The translations under genes and the position numbers were made by a program. The notes under the pieces were generated by a model that ran no database searches, was not told the origin of the DNA, and worked only from the letters and a program-made list of their open reading frames with translations. This document shows positions 58,106 to 64,000 of a stretch of 64,000 bases of DNA, piece after piece. This DNA comes from a virus: the IMG/VR virus record IMGVR_UViG_3300045999_002371, positions 1-64,000 of that record, one strand, 5' to 3'. Positions within the stretch are counted from its first letter, which is position 1. The number at the start of each line of letters is the position of its first letter.

Positions 58106-58239
58106 TACTTTCTCCTAAATAATTTTGATAAAAGTACAAAAAGTTTATTCTCTAAGTTTCCTTCAGGAGTTTCACCGTAATGGTGCCAAGAGTAGTGCTT
58201 ACGATCTTGCATAGCCTTTGAAAAGTATCTACGAGGCAT
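58105..58239 (-). CDS. Hypothetical basic micro-protein (44 aa)
   Basis: TAATG overlaps at both ends. MPRRYFSKAMQDRKHYSWHH then a helix (NLENKLFVLLSKLFRRK). Composition suggests an amphipathic basic peptide. Function unknown. Confidence 0.5.
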   Translation of the reverse strand: MPRRYFSKAMQDRKHYSWHHYGETPEGNLENKLFVLLSKLFRRK

Positions 58240-58397
58240 TACTTCTTCTTCTTTTTGGCCATGCCTGCTTCGCTCATTGCAATAGCGACAGCCTGCTTCT
58301 TTGACTTTACTACTGGACCCTTTTTAGATCCGCTATGAAGTTTGCCTTCTTTATACTCTTTCATAACTTTTTCTACTTTACCTTTTTTAACCGCCAT
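58239..58397 (-). CDS. DUF6496-like Lys-rich protein (52 aa)
   Basis: VEKVMKEYKEGKLHSGSKKG then PVVKSKKQAVAIAMSEAGMA followed by a poly-Lys end matches the DUF6496 family, small proteins widespread in bacteria and phages with no established role. TAATG overlap with the acidic gene upstream. Confidence 0.8.
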   Translation of the reverse strand: MAVKKGKVEKVMKEYKEGKLHSGSKKGPVVKSKKQAVAIAMSEAGMAKKKKK

Positions 58398-58519
58398 TAA
58401 CTATCCTCCCAATCAAGGTCTTCCTCGTCTAAGGCGTGCTTGTCATAGTCGAGGTCATCCAAGTCTACCTCTTCATCCTCAAAGAGCGAAGGGTCTAACT
58501 CTGTCTCAAAGTCATCCAT
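58397..58519 (-). CDS. Highly acidic micro-protein (40 aa)
   Basis: Nearly half of the residues are Asp or Glu (DPSLFEDEEVDLDDLDYDKH). It immediately precedes the string of lysine-rich micro-genes. It may be a charge partner for the basic proteins or a DNA mimic; neither is shown. Confidence 0.5.
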   Translation of the reverse strand: MDDFETELDPSLFEDEEVDLDDLDYDKHALDEEDLDWEDS

Positions 58520-58540
58520 GATCTCTCCCTATCTTTCGTA

Positions 58541-59767
58541 CTAGCCTAAGAACACCACTGCAGACAACCAAGCAGAAGCCTCATGTGGAATAACTCCTCC
58601 ACTAGTGCCGATGGTTATGTACGAAGCATCAGATGTTCCATATTTCTGCACTAACACCACATGATCTACTGACGGTCTGTAACCTGTAGGTAGAGTAAAA
58701 GCCACAGTCTCACCTGTTCCTCCACTTACGTTTCCACGTAAGAACACTACGTCGTTTAATTTACGGTAGGCAACATTGTTTCCAACAAAACTATTATCAA
58801 AAGAATTTACTGAAACCCAACCACTGTCAGATACGGCAGCCTCAGCACCCTGAACCCCCTGTGTACCTTGTGTCCCTGTAGTTCCTTGGGCGCCATCTGT
58901 ACCTTGTGTGCCTTGAGTTCCCTCTCCAGTTGCTCCTTGGGTTCCTTCAGCGCCTTGAGAACCGCTTGTACCCTGCGTACCTTCTGTACCCTGAGTACCA
59001 GCGCCCGTTGCTCCTTGAGAACCAACTGCACCCTGTGTTCCAAGTGTTCCTTGAGCACCATTTGCTCCTTGTGTACCTTGAGTTCCTGCACCAGTTGCTC
59101 CTTGAGTACCAAGTGTTCCTTGAGAACCAGTGGCTCCTTGAACTCCTTGAACAGAAGCGCCCTGAGTACCTTGAGTTCCTTGAGCCTGTGCAAATCCTGC
59201 ACCAGCAGTTCCTTGCGTTCCTTGCACACCACGGTTTCCTTGTACGCCTTGAGTTCCCTGTGCTCCTACATCTCCGTCTACACCTTTTGTACCTTGTGAG
59301 CCTTGTGTGCCTTGGGCTCCAAGACGCCCCTGTGCTCCTTGTGCTCCTTCAGTACCACGAGAACCTTGCACACCTTGAGTACCTTGAGCACCATCTACCG
59401 CAGCAGTCCCTTGTGCACCACGAGTTCCTTGTGCACCACTTGATCCTGCTGAACCTTGAACACCTTGCGAACCGCGAGTTCCTTGTGTACCTTGCGTTCC
59501 GTTATCGCCATCAACACCTTGTGCACCAGCACGACCCTGCACACCTTGCGTGCCGTTAGTTCCGTTAGAGCCACCAGTACCTTGGGCACCAGTTGCACCA
59601 CGAGATCCTTGAACTCCAGTACGACCCTGTACGCCCTGCGTGCCTTGTGATCCTTCAAGACCGTCATTGGTCTCGATGCTCTGAACACGGCTGTTGAGAT
59701 CTTGTAGAGATGCATTGAGAGTTGTATCCCAATTTGCTTGGCCCCTAGTAGGTAGAGTGAATGTCAT
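58541..59767 (-). CDS. Collagen-like tail fibre protein (408 aa)
   Basis: Residues about 42-310 are Gly-x-y triplets dominated by GTQ, GVQ, GAQ and GSQ, which would form a collagen-like triple helix. Proline is almost absent and Gln/Thr/Ala take its place. The N terminus (MTFTLPTRGQANWDTTLNAS) is the usual phage fibre anchor; the C-terminal ~90 residues (SGWVSVNSFDNSF to LSAVVFLG) are a beta-rich tip. Long plus-strand frames opposite the repeat are shadows. Confidence 0.85.
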   Translation of the reverse strand: MTFTLPTRGQANWDTTLNASLQDLNSRVQSIETNDGLEGSQGTQGVQGRTGVQGSRGATGAQGTGGSNGTNGTQGVQGRAGAQGVDGDNGTQGTQGTRGSQGVQGSAGSSGAQGTRGAQGTAAVDGAQGTQGVQGSRGTEGAQGAQGRLGAQGTQGSQGTKGVDGDVGAQGTQGVQGNRGVQGTQGTAGAGFAQAQGTQGTQGASVQGVQGATGSQGTLGTQGATGAGTQGTQGANGAQGTLGTQGAVGSQGATGAGTQGTEGTQGTSGSQGAEGTQGATGEGTQGTQGTDGAQGTTGTQGTQGVQGAEAAVSDSGWVSVNSFDNSFVGNNVAYRKLNDVVFLRGNVSGGTGETVAFTLPTGYRPSVDHVVLVQKYGTSDASYITIGTSGGVIPHEASAWLSAVVFLG

Positions 59768-59782
59768 GAGAGATTACCTTTC

Positions 59783-60388
59783 TTACGAGCCATACTCACC
59801 AGTGCCATAACCATCAAACCCATAGTTATTATTGGTGTTGATAGTTGCAGCAGTCTGGTATGGGATTGATTGAAATTGCGGATCATTAACGAGTTCTTCA
59901 GCATTGACCTGATTGCAATCGATAGTGACGACTGAATAGCGCTCTTTGTAGAGACCACGAGGAAGGACACGGGTAGGAACGAACACGGTGTCATGAAATA
60001 CGACACGGTCTTTAATGTGTAACGCTGGATCTGTGATCATTGCTGGAAGAAGTCTATTGATATCTGCTACAGCAACTACTAAGCGCAATGTATCCGTGGT
60101 GTAGTAACCGCGCTCATTCATGATGTTAGTGCCACGAAGTTGTTGGGCCATAATTACAGGGAGTTTGAATGGCTCAGTCCAGCGGCGACCCTTACCCTCT
60201 TCCTGGTTAGAGACGTCGTAGATGGGATCAACAAAGATGTCGTAATCTGCAGCCAGGGCTTCGGCATCCCAGAGCCACCAGTCCACCTCAGTACCTACGG
60301 GGTCACGAAGTTCGTCAACGATGCCTTCATCCATTGACATAGTTTCGTAGTCGATCTTAAACCGACCCTGCACCTTGTTACCACGCAT
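59783..60388 (-). CDS. Virion structural/neck protein (201 aa)
   Basis: ATG at 60388 (MRGNKVQGRFKIDYETMSMD) is preferred to an in-frame TTG at 60409, which falls in a dyad. GTEVDWWLWDAEALAADYDI and RVVFHDTVFVPTRVLPRGLY are beta-rich, typical of head-tail joining or minor structural proteins. The C terminus is Asn/Gly/Tyr-rich. Adjacent to fibre genes. Family not recognised. Confidence 0.6.
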   Translation of the reverse strand: MRGNKVQGRFKIDYETMSMDEGIVDELRDPVGTEVDWWLWDAEALAADYDIFVDPIYDVSNQEEGKGRRWTEPFKLPVIMAQQLRGTNIMNERGYYTTDTLRLVVAVADINRLLPAMITDPALHIKDRVVFHDTVFVPTRVLPRGLYKERYSVVTIDCNQVNAEELVNDPQFQSIPYQTAATINTNNNYGFDGYGTGEYGS

Positions 60389-60403
60389 AGTAAGATTATC
60401 TCT

Positions 60404-60456
60404 TATCAAACATAAAACTGTACCCTATACCCTTTACCATAGTGTATAGTTTGATA
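60404..60456. promoter_or_regulatory. Divergent control region with inverted repeats
   Basis: Between divergent genes (60388 minus, 60495 plus). TATCAAAC (60404-60411) and GTTTGATA (60449-60456) are perfect inverted repeats, enclosing a second pair CTATAC and GTATAG. The AT-rich core contains -10-like TATAGT on the plus strand. Likely a shared operator/promoter, not a terminator. Confidence 0.5.
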
Positions 60457-60494
60457 GTCCAAGACTTTAGAGACAATGGCAGGAGTTTATTATT

Positions 60495-60668
60495 ATGGCA
60501 GTTTATACAGTGGGTTTTTGGGCCCTTACTCTTACGGGCACTAAAGGTGACAAAATTAACTCTTTTTCAGGAGAGTTTGAGTCTGAACTGGAAGCATTGG
60601 AAAGTCTGAATGATGCCTTCCGTGAAGAGTATGATGGCAACTTTATAAGTGAGATTGAAGTACTCTAA
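60495..60668 (+). CDS. Hypothetical small protein (57 aa)
   Basis: ATG with AGGAG upstream. Beta strands (MAVYTVGFWALTLTGTKGDK) then an acidic helix (ESELEALESLNDAFREEYDG). First gene of a two-gene plus-strand island inside the minus-strand arm. No family recognised. Confidence 0.62.
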   Translation: MAVYTVGFWALTLTGTKGDKINSFSGEFESELEALESLNDAFREEYDGNFISEIEVL

Positions 60669-60691
60669 CCAGTCACTAGGGGGCAGCAGTA

Positions 60692-61417
60692 GTGCGTGTA
60701 TTTAGAAGTAAAACTTTTTTTGTTCGACCTGACGTAGGAGTACCTGAGGCGTACCCAGTTGTTTCTTCGTACAAGGTTATCCCAGAATGGTTTAAACGTC
60801 TTTCTCCATACATGGCTATTGGTGGGGGCAGTGTTCTCACTAGGGGATTGCAATTAGGAGGTGGGGGGCCAAACCTCACAGTAAAGAAGTGTGTCCCATT
60901 TTTAGACGCACTCAGTACTGGTTACATGATCTGTGCTAATGCGGATGTTCAAGTTGTTATTGAGAACGGGGAACAGCAGTTTAAGTGGACAGCCTTCAGT
61001 ACTTTTGTTACTTCTCATATCCCTGGTCAACTTGGAGAGTTCACAGTCCCTGAAACCTATAGTAAACAACCTTGGAAATGGATGAACCCGTGGTTTGTTC
61101 AAACTCCTCCAGGATATAGTTGCTTGATAACTCACCCCCTAAATAGACCTGATCTTCCTTTTTACACTTTTAGTGGAGTTATTGACACAGACAGCCATGA
61201 TATAAACATTAATCTTCCTTTTATTTTAAAAAAAGATTGGGAAGGAATAATTGAAAGGGGAACTCCACTTGCACAAGTTTTTCCTTTTAAGAGAGATGAC
61301 TGGAAATTAGAGACTGGGTTAGCCTACGAACATGACAGACATTTACGAGTTCATAAAACGACTATTCACTCTCGCTATAAGAAGTTATTTTGGTCAAAAA
61401 AGGTTTACTCTAGTTAA
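60692..61417 (+). CDS. DUF6065-like protein A (241 aa)
   Basis: GTG start with AGGGGG. VIPEWFKRLSPYM, CVPFLDALSTGYMICANAD, TPPGYSCLITHPLNRPDLPF, INLPFILKKDWEGIIERGTP and LAQVFPFKRDDWK form the conserved path of a phage protein family of unknown function (I believe DUF6065). It is a paralogue of the convergent gene 61410-62171; the two stops overlap by eight bases. Strongly beta-rich; perhaps a cupin- or dUTPase-like beta barrel. Confidence 0.7.
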   Translation: MRVFRSKTFFVRPDVGVPEAYPVVSSYKVIPEWFKRLSPYMAIGGGSVLTRGLQLGGGGPNLTVKKCVPFLDALSTGYMICANADVQVVIENGEQQFKWTAFSTFVTSHIPGQLGEFTVPETYSKQPWKWMNPWFVQTPPGYSCLITHPLNRPDLPFYTFSGVIDTDSHDININLPFILKKDWEGIIERGTPLAQVFPFKRDDWKLETGLAYEHDRHLRVHKTTIHSRYKKLFWSKKVYSS

Positions 61418-62171
61418 ACGCTTTTCTAGTCCATGCGTTCCTTTTGTACCAACCATGTAAAGTGCTTCGTGCTTTTTGACGTGAACGAGCGCTCTCTTCA
61501 TATAGGTTCGGGTTTAATTCTGCTTTCCACTCTTCTCTCTTAAAGGGGAAAACCTGCGCTATTGGAGTCCCTGCAGGGATTACTCCATAAAAATCTTTTT
61601 TAATAAAAACAGGGAAATTTCCACCACTTGTAAACTTGTCATTATCTATAACCCCTGTAACGGTTACGAATGGCAAATCAAATCTGTTTATAGGGTGGGT
61701 GTACAAAGCGCTATATCCTGCGGGTAGTTTGACTGCCCACGGAACTCTCCACGCCAAGTGTGTGTCGGCACACCCCATGGGTATAGGAAGTGTTGGGTTT
61801 AGATTTTGATCTCGAACTTCTACAGGCGCTAACGTTCCTGTCCAACTTAACTTAGATTTGGTTTCTTCTTCTGGGTCAACAGTTATCCAGATGTCTGTCC
61901 AAAGCGTAATGGTGTACCCCAAAGTAATTCCGTCAAAAAATGAAATACAACTTTTGAATCCTAAATCTGGAAGAAAGGACTCTTTTCTGGGGTCAAAACG
62001 ATTGCTCGTACGAAAAAAAGTAGCGTCTTTATACCAATCAGGAAGAAAGTTTTTTGCAGGAGAGGGAGGATCTAGTTGTGACAACTCTAGGCGTTGATCA
62101 GATAAAGTAGCACCTGTAGCACAAAACTCAATCTTTTTTGTAGAGGAGTTTTGCTTCAAGAAGTTTTTCAT
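61410..62171 (-). CDS. DUF6065-like protein B (253 aa)
   Basis: Same architecture as 60692-61417: FLPDWYKDATFF, CISFFDGITLGYTITLWTD, LPAGYSALYTHPINRFDLPF, FPVFIKKDFYGVIPAGTPIA then QVFPFKREEWKAE. The two proteins are clearly homologous but not nearly identical, so the duplication is old. It is longer by about 12 residues, most of the difference at the ends. Overlaps the sulfotransferase gene by 44 bases. Confidence 0.72.
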   Translation of the reverse strand: MKNFLKQNSSTKKIEFCATGATLSDQRLELSQLDPPSPAKNFLPDWYKDATFFRTSNRFDPRKESFLPDLGFKSCISFFDGITLGYTITLWTDIWITVDPEEETKSKLSWTGTLAPVEVRDQNLNPTLPIPMGCADTHLAWRVPWAVKLPAGYSALYTHPINRFDLPFVTVTGVIDNDKFTSGGNFPVFIKKDFYGVIPAGTPIAQVFPFKREEWKAELNPNLYEESARSRQKARSTLHGWYKRNAWTRKAFN

Positions 62172-62961
62172 CTATTCTCCAGTTTGTATAGGTTACCTTG
62201 TTATTGGGGTCTTTCAGAACCGTTTCATACGCCTGTAAAAACAACAGATCGCCTTCTTCTGGAGTAGATACTATGCTCTCTGTTATAGGGATGTCAACAC
62301 CGTAGGTCTCTTGTAACTTTGTCAGAGTGTCAACACTCAACACATTTTTCCAAAAACCTGTATACCCATTACCCATAGGAGTTAATGCTTTTTTTACAGT
62401 TTTTTCTTTTTCTTCTAGTTCCACTGGGGTTCCTACTAGCCTAGTCAATAAAGCAAGTTCTTTACTCCTCGTTTCAGCGTCCTTAGAGGTTAGTGCGTCG
62501 TAGTTAACCACAGGAAAATGTTTTTTCCACAAATTAAAGTTGTAGTAAAAAAAGAAAAAAGACTTTACTTGTAAAGAAGCAACAAATTCTGAAGAATTTA
62601 TAGGTACATCTACCTTGTCGAAAGCAGCGTAAGAAAGTAAGTTGTCAAGTAGATTACGCTCTACAACAAGGGTAGTGACTCCTTTTTCTGCCAGTAGAGT
62701 AGAGTGTAGAGAAGAAATCCCTTCTTCAGGCACTACTTTTCCGTCTTGTAGTCCAACAAAAGGTGCATTGTAAAAAGGGTGAGCGCCCACAACGTACTCA
62801 GAATAACGTGTAGGAAGAGGTGTGCTCCCCAACGAATACGGCAAGTAATATGGGAGGGCTAAACTTTTAGCAATACTTCGTACTACTAAGTGTGTTCCTG
62901 ATCTAGGTATAGTTAGAACCACTATCTTAGTGGCTGGTTGCTCCATGTTATTGCTCCTCAT
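62128..62961 (-). CDS. Sulfotransferase-like protein (277 aa)
   Basis: VVLTIPRSGTHLVVRSIAKS (residues 14-33) matches the 5'-phosphosulfate loop and VVERNLLDNLLSYA (99-112) the 3'-phosphate-binding motif of PAPS-dependent sulfotransferases. A conserved YDALTSKDAETRSKELALLT and GNGYTGFWKNVLS region agree with the C-terminal PAPS contact. It would move sulfate onto a sugar, lipid, peptide or virion component; acceptor unknown. A second in-frame ATG five codons on is an alternative start. Confidence 0.75.
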   Translation of the reverse strand: MRSNNMEQPATKIVVLTIPRSGTHLVVRSIAKSLALPYYLPYSLGSTPLPTRYSEYVVGAHPFYNAPFVGLQDGKVVPEEGISSLHSTLLAEKGVTTLVVERNLLDNLLSYAAFDKVDVPINSSEFVASLQVKSFFFFYYNFNLWKKHFPVVNYDALTSKDAETRSKELALLTRLVGTPVELEEKEKTVKKALTPMGNGYTGFWKNVLSVDTLTKLQETYGVDIPITESIVSTPEEGDLLFLQAYETVLKDPNNKVTYTNWRIDEKLLEAKLLYKKD

Positions 62962-62973
62962 TACTCCTAATGA

Positions 62974-63264
62974 TTAGGGAAGTTCAGTTGGGTATGGTTC
63001 AATAGGGACGATCCAAGTTAACAGGATCTCATCCCAACCTAAAGAATCTTCTGGTTCTGGTCTTCGAAATATCTCACCAAAAAAGTCACCACCTATGAAA
63101 GCATGCCCAGTCTCCTCTGTCTGTAAAACCACAGAGTCTGCGGCCTCACTTTCCAGGAACACGTGCTTAAGTTCTACAGGTAGTGGTTCTTTAAAGTACA
63201 AGACATTCTTAACAAAGTTATTCTCATCTAAAAAAGCGTAGTAATACTCATCATTAGTTACCAT
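62974..63264 (-). CDS. Hypothetical acidic protein (96 aa)
   Basis: MVTNDEYYYAFLDENNFVKN is a beta hairpin start common to phage fibre-associated proteins; ends SLGWDEILLTWIVPIEPYPT. Similar small proteins encoded after fibre genes can be fibre-assembly chaperones; this is inference. Overlaps the fibre gene by seven bases. Confidence 0.58.
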   Translation of the reverse strand: MVTNDEYYYAFLDENNFVKNVLYFKEPLPVELKHVFLESEAADSVVLQTEETGHAFIGGDFFGEIFRRPEPEDSLGWDEILLTWIVPIEPYPTELP

Positions 63265-64000
63265 GATATGTACACACTTCCGTTATTTCCAGCCGTTGCG
63301 GCAACTCTAGGAGCAGAGGGGCCTTGACCTGAGCCATAACCACCATTACCACCATTAGGTCCCCCACCTGGAGCAGTTGCAGGGCTGAAGTTGTTTGCAG
63401 CAGTAGATCCTGGAGGCGCTCCGCCACCACCTGCTCCGTTACCGAATGCACCAGTTGCACCAGCACCACCGCCACCGCCACTAGTTAATGGGGTTCCGTT
63501 GATTCCTGTAGTGCCTCCCGAACCTCCAGGAGTTGAATTAGGAGCAAAAGAGCCATAACCTGCGGCTGAACCGCCACCGCCACCTCCACCAACGCTTAGG
63601 CTGATGCTAGTGTTCTGTGGGACAGACTGAGTAGAACTGCCTGTGTATCCAGCACCGCCACCTCCACCTGCGCCTGGCCATGAGTTAGAAGATGGCTTTC
63701 CAGATCCTCCACCGCCACCTCCTCCTCCACGGTTAGAGTAGGAGACCGTCGTTACTCCTAGAGGAATAAAGGCTGTAGTTGTAGATGCAGCAAAAGCAGA
63801 GCCTGATGCATAAGGCACCATTGCGTTACTTGTTCCAGAGGTAGCAGATGTTCCATTAGCGTTTACCGCAACAACAGTTCCTGTAAAACTTGTAGTTGTA
63901 GTTAGCCCTGAGAAGGACACTGTTCCTGACCCCGTGTTAGTGGCATTTCCACCATTTGCATAACCTGTGTAAGTGCTAATCGCTTTACCGCCAGTAGCAC
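63258..64000 (-). CDS. Glycine-rich tail fibre protein, 5' end beyond window
   Basis: The frame stays open from the GTG at 63920 to the window edge with coding-like sequence (ISTYTGYANGGNATNTGSGT), so the true start lies beyond 64000. The visible ~247 residues are beta-rich then Gly-rich with long Gly runs separated by Ser/Asn, a fold seen in glycine-rich adhesin tips of phage fibres. It ends SVYISW. Likely receptor-binding; partial. Confidence 0.75.
   Translation of the reverse strand, partial: ATGGKAISTYTGYANGGNATNTGSGTVSFSGLTTTTSFTGTVVAVNANGTSATSGTSNAMVPYASGSAFAASTTTAFIPLGVTTVSYSNRGGGGGGGGSGKPSSNSWPGAGGGGGAGYTGSSTQSVPQNTSISLSVGGGGGGGSAAGYGSFAPNSTPGGSGGTTGINGTPLTSGGGGGAGATGAFGNGAGGGGAPPGSTAANNFSPATAPGGGPNGGNGGYGSGQGPSAPRVAATAGNNGSVYISW

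Noticed and set aside
58868-59559. Long plus-strand reading frames opposite the collagen-like gene
   Set aside because: They are shadows created by the triplet repeat; products are Leu/Ser-rich nonsense and the minus-strand protein is clearly a fibre.
1-64000. CRISPR arrays and insertion sequences
   Set aside because: No regularly spaced direct repeats with unique spacers, and no transposase or terminal inverted repeats, were found.

Overview
This window looks like part of a contractile-tailed, probably temperate bacteriophage of an actinobacterial host. Two WhiB-like [4Fe-4S] regulator genes (8172-8447 and 26508-26849) point to Actinobacteria. The modest GC content and A/T-ending codons would fit a low-GC freshwater actinobacterium, but that is inference. 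Sheath, tube, gp25-like wedge, J-like baseplate and hub proteins show a myovirus-type tail. No terminase, portal or capsid gene is visible, so the head genes should lie outside the window, most likely beyond base 64000 because the last gene runs off that end. I see no tRNA gene and no CRISPR array.

Layout. (1) 1-642 is non-coding and rich in inverted repeats, including a 26-bp hairpin. (2) 643-10133 is a plus-strand arm of about 25 mostly tiny genes that overlap by a few bases (TAATG, ATGA, GTGA). It holds an AAA+ ATPase/VWA-metallopeptidase pair, an HNH nuclease, a sigma-region-4-like mini-protein, a WhiB protein, a pyrimidine-dimer-glycosylase-like protein and an excisionase-like protein. 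A second non-coding, highly foldable block sits at 7386-7674. (3) A strong terminator (about 10214-10249) separates this arm from a tyrosine integrase, a secreted lysozyme-like protein and one unknown gene (to 12655). (4) A bidirectional terminator (12655-12704) marks the convergence with a minus-strand arm running from 60388 down to 12708. Read in transcription order it encodes structural and tail proteins, a cassette of lysine-rich micro-proteins, the tail and baseplate, replication and recombination (helicase loader, DnaB, primase, SNF2 helicase, SSB, family A polymerase, RecA, nucleases), a secreted subtilase, RuvC, a SpoVS-like protein, a block of disordered small proteins, and a B12-dependent ribonucleotide reductase. 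(5) 60495-61417 is a short plus-strand island. (6) 61410-64000 returns to the minus strand with a paralogue of the island gene, a sulfotransferase and a glycine-rich fibre.

How it works together. The replication genes form a nearly complete replisome with its own nucleotide supply (class II reductase). Recombination proteins (RecA, RuvC, Hjc-like and Cas4-like nucleases) are interleaved with it. The integrase, excisionase-like gene and operator-like dyads suggest lysogeny, although no repressor was recognised. The most unusual content is the structured non-coding DNA of the left arm, the AAA+/VWA/HExxH pair, a kinase-nucleotidyltransferase fusion together with a sulfotransferase, a secreted serine protease, and two cassettes of tiny low-complexity genes. 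All protein names are read from motifs by eye; no database search was run.
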